Source: Anaerolineales bacterium UBA5195 (GTDB lineage Bacteria > Chloroflexota > Anaerolineae > Anaerolineales > Villigracilaceae). From it: a stretch of DNA of 33,793 nt. The stretch's first letter is position 1. Each line of letters begins with the position of its first letter. The position numbers and the translations under genes are program-made. This document shows positions 8,711-17,361 of the stretch, piece by piece. Location: NCBI GenBank assembly GCA_002412925.1, contig DHVZ01000104.1, positions 1-33,793 on the forward strand. The letters are read 5' to 3'. The notes beneath the pieces were generated by a model. The model did no database searches. It was not told the origin of the DNA and was given only the letters and a program-made list of their open reading frames with translations.

Positions 8711-9373
8711 TCAATCCTTCAACGAAAAAACGATGGGGACCAGCACACTGGCGGCGACGGCCTCGTCGCCGCGCCGTGCCGGCACGAATTTCCAGCGCCG
8801 CACGGTATCAAGCGCCGCGCGGTCGAGGCGTTCGAAACCACTGGGGGTATGCAAGGCCACGTCGGTCGGCAGGCCACTGGCGGCAACCTGCACGCGCAGC
8901 ACGACGCGCCCCTCCTCGCCGATGCGCCGCGACAGGGCTGGATAGGCGGGCTTGGGGTTGTCGAGGTAAGCGGCGTCGAAGCGCGGCTGGGTCGGCGTCG
9001 GCAGGGCGGCCAGGGTGTCGGGTGCAAAAGTCGGCGCTGGCGGGACGGCGGCTTTTTCGGCCGACGGCGTCGCGACGGGGGAAGACGCGTCCGCCGGCGC
9101 GGCGAGCAGCGGGGCCTCGTGCGGCGGCAGGATGGAGGCCGGCGGGCGTTTTTCGAGCGGACGCGGCCTGGGCGGCGCGACATTGGGCTGCGGCGCGACG
9201 GCTGTCGGCGGCGTCAGCAGGCTTACCTGCAGCACCGCCAGCGGCGCCGGCAGCACGAGCATTTCCATGCGCAGCAGTGCCCAGAGCGCGGCGGCATGCA
9301 GAGCCAGCACCAGGCCGATGCCGCCGACCGAGAGCCGCGGCGGAGCGTAGGGGAGGGTCGGCGTCATGTTCAT
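8711..9373 (-). CDS. tonB: TonB energy transducer
   Basis: This 220-residue protein has an N-terminal membrane anchor (about 17-35, GIGLVLALHAAALWALL), a periplasmic Pro/Ala-rich spacer (about 52-130) and a C-terminal TonB domain (about 140-220) with 'YPALSRRIGEEGRVVLRVQV' and 'VRRWKFVPARRG', the conserved ends of that fold. It spans the periplasm to pull on the TonB boxes of the two receptors encoded downstream. The spacer is short with few Lys-Pro repeats. Its start ATG overlaps the stop of a small ORF (ATGA). A second ATG two codons later is possible; neither has a strong Shine-Dalgarno. Confidence 0.92.
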   Translation of the reverse strand: MNMTPTLPYAPPRLSVGGIGLVLALHAAALWALLRMEMLVLPAPLAVLQVSLLTPPTAVAPQPNVAPPRPRPLEKRPPASILPPHEAPLLAAPADASSPVATPSAEKAAVPPAPTFAPDTLAALPTPTQPRFDAAYLDNPKPAYPALSRRIGEEGRVVLRVQVAASGLPTDVALHTPSGFERLDRAALDTVRRWKFVPARRGDEAVAASVLVPIVFSLKD

Positions 9374-9507
9374 GGCTCGTCCACTGCTTCCGCTGGTGGC
9401 TGGGCTTCAGGCGGCGAGCGGAACGCGTGAGCCGGCCGAATCGCTTGCCTGGTGCTCATCGTTTTCCGGAATCTCGACCTGTCCGTTGCGGATGCGGCGC
9501 GATTCAT
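9370..9507 (-). CDS. Possible 45-residue ORF coupled to feoA and tonB
   Basis: Its ATG overlaps the feoA stop (ATGA) and its TGA overlaps the tonB start (ATGA), so it fills the gap between the two genes exactly. The predicted peptide is basic at the N-terminus (MNRAASATDRSRFRKTMS) and Pro/Ala/Glu-rich at the C-terminus, with no membrane helix or domain. Another frame over the same bases (ending ...SRVPLAA) has more protein-like composition but lacks a start codon. The peptide may be real, a coupling device that lets ribosomes pass from feoA to tonB, or chance. Confidence 0.35.
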   Translation of the reverse strand: MNRAASATDRSRFRKTMSTRQAIRPAHAFRSPPEAQPPAEAVDEP

Positions 9508-9746
9508 CGCATCACCCAGACGAAGCGGGCGACGCCATGCTCCAGGGCGAGTTCGACTTCCTCGGCGAGGATCACGGTCATCGGCTTCTGCTGCAGCACC
9601 TTGAGCGGCCGGTTGGCGGCGAGGCCGTAGGCGGTGAGCTGCTCACGCTGCAGCGGGTCGATCTCCTCGCCGAATTCGGCGAGGCGGACTTCCGTGCCGG
9701 GGGCGATGAAGGCAAGGGGCAGGCGGGTTTCGGAATGGACGGTCAT
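9504..9746 (-). CDS. feoA: FeoA, SH3-like ferrous iron transport accessory protein
   Basis: This 80-residue protein is a FeoA-type SH3-like small protein that binds or regulates FeoB at the cytoplasmic face. Visible features are 'GTEVRLAEFGEEIDPLQREQLTAYGLAANRPLKVLQQKPMTVIL' split over two strands, the conserved 'GL..G' region here as 'YGLAANRPL', and a final 'VELALEHGVARFVWV', which fits the last strand of FeoA. It starts four bases after the feoB stop. The order feoB then feoA is reversed compared with most operons. No feoC was found. Confidence 0.88.
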   Translation of the reverse strand: MTVHSETRLPLAFIAPGTEVRLAEFGEEIDPLQREQLTAYGLAANRPLKVLQQKPMTVILAEEVELALEHGVARFVWVMR

Positions 9747-9750
9747 GGGA

Positions 9751-11688
9751 TCACCAGAAGGCGCGCAGGAGCTGGTTGATGAGGCCGCCGACGAGGAAGG
9801 CGAAGGGCACGATCAGCGCGACCATGGTCAGCGCGGTCTTCATGCCATGCTCCTTGATCATCATCAGCAGGCTGGCGAAACAGGGAATGAACAGCGTGAT
9901 GGTGACCATGCCGACGATGGCCTGGATCGGATCGAGGTTGTCGGCCATGGCGAACAGGCCGGTGGCGCCGAAGTCGCGGCGCAGAAAACCCATCACGAAC
10001 GCGGCGCTCGCCTCGGGCGGCAGGCCGAGCCAGCCTGACACCAGCGGCTCGCCGGCGGCGATGATCGCGGGCAGGACGCCGAGCTTGGCGAGCGCGAACA
10101 TGGCGAGGGTGCCGACGAGGAACAGCGGGATGACTTCGAGCAGGTACCACTTGAGGCGGCCGATGGTCTTCTTGAGGACATTGCCGAAGATCGGCAGGCG
10201 CATCGGCGGCAGTTCGGTGACGAGCGGGATGCGCCGGCCGCGGATCAGCTTGGCGGCAAGGAAGCCGGTGAACATCAGGATGCCGACCATCGCCAGCGAC
10301 CAGGTCAGCACGGCGGCGAAGGAGAAGCTGCCGAGCATGCCGAGCACGACGCCGAGCTGGGCCGAACAGGGGATCGCCAGCGCCAGCAGGAAGGTGGTGA
10401 TCAGGCGTTCGCGCGGGCTGTGCAGGATGCGGGTGGTGAGGGTTGCCATCGTCACGCAGCCAAGGCCCAGCACCATCGGCAGCACGGCGCGGCCGTTGAG
10501 GCCGATGGCGGAAAACATGCGGTTGGCGATCACCGACAGGCGCGGCAGGTAGCCCGAGTCCTCGAGGATGCCGAAGGCGATGAAGAAGGTGGTGACGATC
10601 GGCAGGATCAGCGCCAGCGCGTAGGTCATGCCCATGGTCCAGAGGCCGTATTCGCCGACCAGCAGTTCGGACAGCCAGGACTGCCCGACCGCGGCCTCGA
10701 TCAGCTGGGTGAAGGCCGGGTTCAGCACGCCCTCGAAGAGATCCTCCTCGAGCAGGCCGACCAGCGTGCCGGCGCCGAAGACGCCGACGAACTCGTAAAG
10801 CGCGTAGAGCACGCCGAGGAGGATCGGCAGGCCCCAGAGCGGGTGCACGACTGCCTGGCCGATGCGCTGGGCGATGAGCGGGCTGCTGCCGATGGCGCGC
10901 CGCACGACGCTGGCCGACAGGGTTTCAGCCGCCTCGGTTCGTTCGTGCGCCAGACGGCCGGGCAGCTTGCCGGCATGGCCGTGGGCGGCGAGTGCGCGCT
11001 GGGCCTCGAGTTCCGTAAAGTAGGTCCCGGCCTTGTCCTTCAGCCAGTTCTCGACTTCGCTGTCGCCGCCGAGGAACAGGATCGCCAGACCGCGCGCCGC
11101 CAGTACCGGGTGGGGCGCGACCGCGGCGATGCGGGCGATGGCCGCCTCGGTCTGCCGGTCGTAGCGCAGCAGGCGCTGGGGTCTGGTCGCCTTCTGCAGG
11201 TGGGCGGTCAGGTCGTTCACGCCTTCGCCACTCGTCGCCACGGTGGCAATCACCGGGATGCCCAGCGCCTTGGCGAGGGCGGCGATGTCGATGGTGACGC
11301 CGCGCGCCGCGGCTTCGTCGTGCATGTTGAGGGCCAGCACCATCGGCACCTCCAGTTCGGCGAGCAGGGCCGTCAGCGTCAGCGTGCGGCGCAGGTTCTT
11401 GGCGTCACCGACCTGCAGCAGGCAGTGGGTCTGCTCGGCCAGCAGGGCGCGCATCGTCGCGCGCTCGTCGTCGCTGCGCGAGGGCAGGGCCAGCACGCCC
11501 GGTGTGTCGAGCAGGGTCGCCGCGCGGTCGAAGCGCGTGCTGGCGCGCGCCACCTCGACCGTCGTGCCCGGGTAGTTCGAGACATTGACGTAGGTGCCGG
11601 TGAGACGATGGAACAGCACCGACTTGCCGACGTTGGGGTGGCCGACGAGCAGGAAGGCGCTGGCGAGCGGCGAAAGGGAAAGTTGCAC
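9751..11688 (-). CDS. feoB: FeoB, GTP-dependent ferrous iron transporter
   Basis: This 645-residue inner-membrane transporter takes up Fe(II). Its N-terminal G domain has G1 GHPNVGKS (16-23), a G2 region around YPGTT (39-43), G3 DTPGV (61-65) and G4 NMHD (121-124). After a helical linker come the membrane segments, including two Gate-like motifs: 'GILEDSGYLPR' and the later 'MGFLRRDFGATGLF'. The Cys-containing 'LGLGCVTMAT' and 'LAIPCSAQLG' are also conserved in FeoB. It is shorter than E. coli FeoB (773 residues) and lacks the long C-terminal extension. It lies 101 bases after bfr, so the iron store and the ferrous importer share a transcript. The GTPase domain is compact, but all G motifs are intact. 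Confidence 0.94.
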   Translation of the reverse strand: MQLSLSPLASAFLLVGHPNVGKSVLFHRLTGTYVNVSNYPGTTVEVARASTRFDRAATLLDTPGVLALPSRSDDERATMRALLAEQTHCLLQVGDAKNLRRTLTLTALLAELEVPMVLALNMHDEAAARGVTIDIAALAKALGIPVIATVATSGEGVNDLTAHLQKATRPQRLLRYDRQTEAAIARIAAVAPHPVLAARGLAILFLGGDSEVENWLKDKAGTYFTELEAQRALAAHGHAGKLPGRLAHERTEAAETLSASVVRRAIGSSPLIAQRIGQAVVHPLWGLPILLGVLYALYEFVGVFGAGTLVGLLEEDLFEGVLNPAFTQLIEAAVGQSWLSELLVGEYGLWTMGMTYALALILPIVTTFFIAFGILEDSGYLPRLSVIANRMFSAIGLNGRAVLPMVLGLGCVTMATLTTRILHSPRERLITTFLLALAIPCSAQLGVVLGMLGSFSFAAVLTWSLAMVGILMFTGFLAAKLIRGRRIPLVTELPPMRLPIFGNVLKKTIGRLKWYLLEVIPLFLVGTLAMFALAKLGVLPAIIAAGEPLVSGWLGLPPEASAAFVMGFLRRDFGATGLFAMADNLDPIQAIVGMVTITLFIPCFASLLMMIKEHGMKTALTMVALIVPFAFLVGGLINQLLRAFW

Positions 11689-11759
11689 GGCTGAGCTCCA
11701 AAGTTGCGAATGCGAATCTTTGGCTGGCTTGCCGTGCTGCTACGGCTGGCTGGCTAGGT

Positions 11760-11777
11760 GGCGGCGCTTGCGCCGCC
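11760..11777 (-). terminator. GC hairpin between bfr and feoB
   Basis: A perfect 8-bp GC-only inverted repeat (GGCGGCGC-TT-GCGCCGCC) lies 13 bases past the bfr stop. No T-tract follows on the minus strand, so it is more likely a partial terminator or RNA-processing or stability hairpin that lowers feoB expression relative to bfr than a full stop. Repeats of CTGGC follow it. Confidence 0.45.
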
Positions 11778-11789
11778 ATGATGAAACGG

Positions 11790-12269
11790 TCAGGAGCCGG
11801 ACGGCCCCATTTGCGTCTGCAGGTAGTTTTGCACCCCGACCTTTTCGATCAGTTCGATCTGGGTTTCGAGGTAATCGATATGTTCTTCGGTGTCGTCGAG
11901 GATTTCTTGCAGGATGGCGCGCGACACGTAGTCCTTGACCTCCTCGCAGCAGGTTAGCGCCACCTTGGTGTCGGCATGGGCGCCATGTTCGAGCTTGAGG
12001 TCGCCGGCCAGGCATTCCGGCACCGTCTCGCCGATCAGCAGCTTGTTGAGCGCCTGCAGGTTGGGCAGGCCCTCGAGGAACAGCACGCGCTCGATCAGCT
12101 TGTCGGCATGGTGCATTTCCTCGATCGATTCCTCGTACTCGTGCTTGCCGAGGGCATCGAAACCCCAGTTCTTGTACATGCGCGCATGCAGGAAGTACTG
12201 GTTGATTGCGGTCAGCTCGTTGACGAGGCACTTGTTGAGGAGCTGGATGACTTTCTTGTCGCCTTTCAT
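11790..12269 (-). CDS. bfr: Bacterioferritin (heme-binding 24-mer iron store)
   Basis: This 159-residue four-helix ferritin-like protein aligns without gaps to E. coli Bfr for the first 130 residues. Ferroxidase ligands Glu18, Glu51, His54, Glu94 and His130 are present, as is Tyr25 and the heme ligand Met52 (EEMHHAD). The position of E. coli Glu127 is Thr here (DDTEEH, 125-130), with Glu at 128 and 129. It stores Fe(III) oxidised by the diiron centre; the stored iron is released by electrons from Bfd, encoded just upstream (13 bases). The family usually has a paired alpha or beta subunit; only one gene is seen here. Confidence 0.95.
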   Translation of the reverse strand: MKGDKKVIQLLNKCLVNELTAINQYFLHARMYKNWGFDALGKHEYEESIEEMHHADKLIERVLFLEGLPNLQALNKLLIGETVPECLAGDLKLEHGAHADTKVALTCCEEVKDYVSRAILQEILDDTEEHIDYLETQIELIEKVGVQNYLQTQMGPSGS

Positions 12270-12282
12270 TGGGTTCTCCTGA

Positions 12283-12492
12283 TCAGGCCGCTGCGAGTCG
12301 CAGGGTTATGCCGGGTTGGGGGACGCGCATCTGAAGGGAATCCTTGATCGTCGTGCGCGCGCATCTGGCGCAGCGGCCGCAGGTTTGGCCAACACCAAGC
12401 TGCTCGCGTAATTGTCGCAGGGAACAACAACCATCGGCAACTGCGCCTTCGATATCGCGGTCGGTGACGGCATGGCAGACGCAGACGTACAT
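12283..12492 (-). CDS. bfd: Bacterioferritin-associated ferredoxin
   Basis: This 69-residue BFD-like [2Fe-2S] protein has Cys4, Cys6, Cys38 and Cys41 (CVC at the start, TCGRC later), the same spacing as E. coli Bfd. It docks on Bfr and passes electrons to the heme to mobilise stored iron. Three further cysteines (22, 23 and 44) are present. It lies between hemP and bfr with gaps of 16 and 13 bases, so it is co-transcribed and expected to be induced under iron limitation through the Fur sites upstream of hemP. Confidence 0.93.
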   Translation of the reverse strand: MYVCVCHAVTDRDIEGAVADGCCSLRQLREQLGVGQTCGRCARCARTTIKDSLQMRVPQPGITLRLAAA

Positions 12493-12508
12493 GGTGGCTC
12501 CTCGGTTT

Positions 12509-12712
12509 CTATTTCGTCAGGATCAGGCGATTTTGGCGGGTCAGGCGCAGGCGGTAGAGCTCGGGGCCATGGGCAATGATGACCTCGCCGCCGCACCCGG
12601 CAAACAGCACACCGCTGTTCATGACACGGGAACCTGACCCTGCTGCGGATAAGGTTGTAGTGGGGCTGCCGGGCTGTGATTGTGCTGCCGTGCGCTTGGC
12701 CATGGTTTTCAT
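12509..12712 (-). CDS. hemP: HemP/HmuP-family heme-uptake protein
   Basis: This 67-residue ORF ends in the HemP signature 'GEVIIAHGPELYRLRLTRQNRLILTK' (42-67, written here as the family's terminal beta-hairpin with YRLRLTRQNRLILTK). The first 40 residues are low-complexity and probably disordered. HemP/HmuP proteins are small cytoplasmic proteins often first in heme-uptake operons, where HmuP acts as a positive regulator in rhizobia. Here it is the first gene behind the Fur-controlled promoter. ATG 12703 (MAKRT) is an equally possible start; neither has a strong Shine-Dalgarno. Confidence 0.85.
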   Translation of the reverse strand: MKTMAKRTAAQSQPGSPTTTLSAAGSGSRVMNSGVLFAGCGGEVIIAHGPELYRLRLTRQNRLILTK

Positions 12713-12735
12713 GCCGAGGTTTATAGGCTAGTTGT

Positions 12736-12779
12736 TGCGAATGATTCTCAGTATAAGCGAGAACCAATCTCATATGCAA
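12736..12779 (-). promoter_or_regulatory. hemP promoter with two Fur-box-like sites
   Basis: On the minus strand a -35 TTGCAT (12774-12779) and -10 TATACT (12750-12755) are 18 bases apart. A 7-1-7 Fur-type inverted repeat TGCGAATGATTCTCA (plus-strand reading, 12736-12750) covers the start region with one mismatch in symmetry. A second, weaker match (12758-12772, CGAGAACCAATCTCA) fills the spacer. Two adjacent sites over the core promoter are typical of iron-repressed genes. The hemP ATG is 23 bases beyond the inner site. Confidence 0.8.
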
Positions 12780-12780
12780 C

Positions 12781-12873
12781 CTATTTCGTGCGGGCGGATA
12801 TCAAAATAAAAGCTGCGGTGCATTGCCTCGCAGGCTGCCGCCAACCGCTACGGCCGGAATGGGTGCGCTCAGC
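12781..12873. other. Junction between two genomic backgrounds
   Basis: This 93-base gene-free stretch lies between the hemP promoter and the pgm stop. To the left the sequence is GC-rich and proteobacterial in gene content; to the right it is lower in GC with Chloroflexota-type genes. No insertion sequence, tRNA, integrase or flanking direct repeat is seen. No terminator is apparent for the pgm transcript arriving from the right. See the corresponding finding. Confidence 0.6.
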
Positions 12874-14517
<1,644 letters not shown>

Positions 14518-14608
14518 GTGTCACCTCCGAAGCTTGGGGAAATGGATTTCTGATAGCTTTATTTTAGCTGTTTTTGAGACCAGAAGTGAAAATACGATCC
14601 CCAAAGGC

Positions 14609-15112
14609 TTATGGATAGGGGCCGATCTTGATTTTATCCTTGTACACCTGCATCGTCGCCTTATCAGATGTGTTGATAAAAAAACTGCCGCGGGTGGTTT
14701 TTGTACCGCGCGCAACGAGATAAACATAATTGCCCCACATTAACTCGATGATTGCCGGTATGCCCTGTTTGACAACGAATGAGCAATAGATGACATAGTT
14801 GCCATTTCGGCTCGTGCCATTGATATTGACATTCGCTTTCTTGGTCCCGAAGACCTCGATTTTGAACGGAGCGGTACGCCCGCGGAGGCCTTTCGGAGCG
14901 AGACAACCAGGGGAGACCTTCGCATTGGACGTTAACATGGGACCGGAGATTCCGGTCGGGTTTGGGAACAATATAAACATGAGTTGGGGTATTGGCCTTC
15001 TGCTGGTTTGCACCGCGGCAGGGTTGCCTGTAGTGGAATCGAGTTGAGGGGCGGGGTTACCGGCAGTCAGGAGCGCGATGATGAGAAAGCTGATGAGCAG
15101 TTTCGCTCTCAT
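14609..15112 (-). CDS. Secreted protein with unrecognised C-terminal domain (short form)
   Basis: This 167-residue protein has an N-terminal signal segment (MRAKLLISFLIIALLTAG) and, after a Pro/Thr/Ser-rich stretch, a C-terminal domain of about 100 residues starting at Cys70 (CLAPKG). That domain carries TAPFKIE, NINGTSRNGN, KQGIPA, ELMWGNYVYLVARG and RGSFFIN and ends KDKIKIGPYP. The neighbour at 15,256-16,143 ends in a clearly homologous domain (about half of positions identical by eye). Two conserved Cys (in CxxP and near IYC) may form a disulphide. The alternating hydrophobic pattern suggests a small beta-sandwich. No family was recognised. GAGGAAATT precedes the ATG. It is 143 bases from its neighbour and likely a diverged duplicate. 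Confidence 0.75.
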   Translation of the reverse strand: MRAKLLISFLIIALLTAGNPAPQLDSTTGNPAAVQTSRRPIPQLMFILFPNPTGISGPMLTSNAKVSPGCLAPKGLRGRTAPFKIEVFGTKKANVNINGTSRNGNYVIYCSFVVKQGIPAIIELMWGNYVYLVARGTKTTRGSFFINTSDKATMQVYKDKIKIGPYP

Positions 15113-15255
15113 AATTTCCTCTTTCCGGCCAGTTTACTGGCCCTTGAACTTTCCAAAGTGGAAAAGTGTTGCTGTGGATACTTTTTGTGTAGTTGTTTTC
15201 TCGGCCTGAGGTGATGGGTTTTCTGTGGATTGTCAGGGTAGCCTGAGAACCCTGG

Positions 15256-16143
15256 TTATGGAAACTCGCCGAACTGGATTTTATCCTTGAATATTCGCAT
15301 TGTAGCCTTGGTCGGCTGGTTGATAAAGAAGCTGCCGCGCCTGACCGTTCCGCCGCGGAGCACAATGTATTGATACTTGCCCCAGGCCAACTCAAAGAAA
15401 ACTGGTACGCCTTGTTTAATCGTTGCCTGGCAGTTGATGGGGTTATTGCCATTTTGGCTGATCCCGTTGATATAGATTGTTGATTTCTCTTTCCCAAAGT
15501 TTTCGATTTTAAATGGAGCAGTCAGGTTACCCAGGCCGTTTGGACTTACACAGGCGGTCGAGACCTTCGATTTTGCCCTCGGGATGGGACTGGGGGTTTC
15601 GGTAAAGGTCAGCGTCAGGGTTGGGATCATAGTAAGCGAAGGTAGTGGTCTCGAGGTCGGGGGCAGCGTGAACGTGGGTCTGGAGGTTGGCTTGGGGGTC
15701 AGGCTGTGTTTTGGCGTCGAGGTGGGAGCAATCAAAGTAACGTTTGAAGGGCTGGTGAGGACACTGTCCGGAACGGTTGGCGCCGGGTTGGCAAACAGCG
15801 GATAGTTTAATCTCCAGACAAGACCAAGGCCAGCAAGGCAGAGACTAAACCCCGCCAACCCCGCTACCCCCCAGAGATTTGCCAGACTGCGCTTTTTGGG
15901 GGAAGCTAACCGGCCCAGTTGTTTTTGCGCTGCCTGGTTACCTGGGTCAAGGCGCAGAACCTGTTGAAAAGACCGAATTTTTTCCTGCGGGTCACTGACT
16001 GCACGACCAAGCAAAAACCAACCCTCGGTCAGTTTGGGGTTGGCGCAGACCAATGGAATCAGGATTTCACAAGCCCGATCACGTTGCCCAGCTTTTATCA
16101 GTGCATCAGCGTTCTGTAGTGCGCTTGCGATTAAGTCATCCAT
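15256..16143 (-). CDS. Membrane-anchored TPR-like protein with the same C-terminal domain (long form)
   Basis: This 295-residue protein has three parts: an N-terminal TPR-like helical region (about 1-85, with 'AGQRDRACEILIPLV', 'LTEGWFLLGRA', 'VLRLDPGNQAAQKQLG'), one transmembrane helix (about 91-112, LWGVAGLAGFSLCLAGLGLVW) and a Pro/Thr/Ser-rich external linker (about 118-190). It ends in a domain of about 100 residues with TAPFKIE, INGISQNGN, KQGVP, ELAWGKYQYIVLRG and RGSFFIN, homologous to the end of the neighbouring secreted protein. It would place TPRs in the cytoplasm and the C-terminal domain outside. Function is unknown. There is no Shine-Dalgarno, but a TATAAT lies 20 bases upstream of the ATG, so the leader is very short. 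Confidence 0.78.
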   Translation of the reverse strand: MDDLIASALQNADALIKAGQRDRACEILIPLVCANPKLTEGWFLLGRAVSDPQEKIRSFQQVLRLDPGNQAAQKQLGRLASPKKRSLANLWGVAGLAGFSLCLAGLGLVWRLNYPLFANPAPTVPDSVLTSPSNVTLIAPTSTPKHSLTPKPTSRPTFTLPPTSRPLPSLTMIPTLTLTFTETPSPIPRAKSKVSTACVSPNGLGNLTAPFKIENFGKEKSTIYINGISQNGNNPINCQATIKQGVPVFFELAWGKYQYIVLRGGTVRRGSFFINQPTKATMRIFKDKIQFGEFP

Positions 16144-16162
16144 CAGGTTTCTGCGTAAATAA

Positions 16163-16168
16163 ATTATA
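16163..16168 (-). promoter_or_regulatory. Candidate -10 box for the TPR/linker protein
   Basis: A perfect TATAAT on the minus strand lies 19 bases before the ATG at 16143, in an AT-rich stretch. A matching -35 is poor. Transcription from here would give a leader of roughly ten bases. Confidence 0.4.
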
Positions 16169-16317
16169 CAATTTTTACCTGGTTATTGTTGGGCTGTTTT
16201 GATACCGGGTAGTCGATTTTCGAATTGGATTTTTAGATGTGAGGTAAACTAGAGGTATCTTAACGCAGGTCGAATTTCCAAAAATCGTATTGCAGGATTC
16301 AATTGAAAGGAGCGGTC

Positions 16318-17310
16318 ATGGGTAAGGCATTGATCACGATTGAACGTTTCTTGCTAGACAGGCAGCCGCAATATGCCAAGGGTGATTTGACTACCCTTTT
16401 CTATGATATCGCCCTGGCAGGAAAACTGATTGCAACCAAAACACGCCGGGCCGGGCTGATCGATATTCTGGGCAACGAAGGGACTACCAACGTTCAAGGG
16501 GAGAGCCAGAAAAAGCTGGATGTGTATGCCGATGACACCATCTATTCACTTAACGACCACACCGGTCGATTGTGTGCCATGGTTTCGGAAGAACGCGAAA
16601 ATTGGCTGCCCATCCCGAAAAAATATCAAAAAGGGAATTACATCCTGGTCTATGACCCGCTGGATGGCTCTAGTAACATCGATGCAAACGTGACGATTGG
16701 CACCATCTTTGGCATTTTCCGCGCTATCGATGTGGAGAAACGCGGCAGGCTCGAAGACTGCCTGCGCTGTGGACGTGATCTGGTTGCTGCCGGGTATATC
16801 GTCTATGGCGCCAGTACAATGTTCATCTATAGCGCGGGCGATGGCGTTCACGCCTTTACACTCGATCCGGAGATCGGGGAATTTCTGTTGACACGTGAAA
16901 ATTTACGCTTTCCTGAGACCCCGACTTATTACAGCTTGAACATGGGTATATACTCGGCCTGGGAGCCGGGTGTCCAGAAATATGCTGATTGGCTCCAAAC
17001 CTGCCCCCAGCCCAAACTGTCGCAGCGTTATATTGGCTCCCTGGCTGCGGACTTTCATCGCAATTTATTGTATGGCGGGATTTACGGGTACCCTGCCGAT
17101 GCCAAGTCTCCCCAGGGGAAAATCCGGCTTCTTTATGAAGCTGGGCCGATGGCTTTTCTTGCTGACCAGGCGGGCGGATATGGCTCAAACGGATATCAGT
17201 CCCTGCTGGAGATCCAGCCAGAGACCGTACACCAACGCACACCTGTCTTTGTGGGTAGTCGTTCCTTGGTGGAAAGGGCCGAAGAGTTTATCAGAGGTAA
17301 GGCCAGCTGA
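16318..17310 (+). CDS. fbp: Fructose-1,6-bisphosphatase, class I
   Basis: This 330-residue enzyme hydrolyses fructose-1,6-bisphosphate to fructose-6-phosphate in gluconeogenesis. The metal and catalytic motif DPLDGSSN is at 113-120, 'SEE' at 90-92 supplies upstream metal-binding acids, and 'GASTMFIY', 'GKIRLLYEAGPMAFLADQAGG' and 'RTPVFVGS' are the conserved substrate-binding segments. Length is normal. ATG 16318 is chosen over an in-frame TTG at 16303 because AAAGGAG (16306-16312) is five bases upstream. It is transcribed away from the preceding gene and closed by a strong terminator at 17331, so it is monocistronic. Confidence 0.95.
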   Translation: MGKALITIERFLLDRQPQYAKGDLTTLFYDIALAGKLIATKTRRAGLIDILGNEGTTNVQGESQKKLDVYADDTIYSLNDHTGRLCAMVSEERENWLPIPKKYQKGNYILVYDPLDGSSNIDANVTIGTIFGIFRAIDVEKRGRLEDCLRCGRDLVAAGYIVYGASTMFIYSAGDGVHAFTLDPEIGEFLLTRENLRFPETPTYYSLNMGIYSAWEPGVQKYADWLQTCPQPKLSQRYIGSLAADFHRNLLYGGIYGYPADAKSPQGKIRLLYEAGPMAFLADQAGGYGSNGYQSLLEIQPETVHQRTPVFVGSRSLVERAEEFIRGKAS

Positions 17311-17330
17311 ACGTTTTCTCTGCTGGCTGA

Positions 17331-17361
17331 CATCCCCGGCTGAAATGCCGGGGATGTTTTT
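17331..17361 (+). terminator. Intrinsic terminator of fbp
   Basis: A 10-bp perfect stem (CATCCCCGGC / GCCGGGGATG) with a six-base loop is followed by five T, 20 bases after the fbp stop. It abuts the 3' end of the convergent YjbQ gene, whose stop lies in the T-tract. Confidence 0.92.

Noticed and set aside
11690..11720. Possible Fur box just before feoB (AAAGATTCGCATTCGCAACTT, plus-strand complement)
   Set aside because: The half-sites match the 7-1-7 pattern poorly, and no promoter elements are placed around it.
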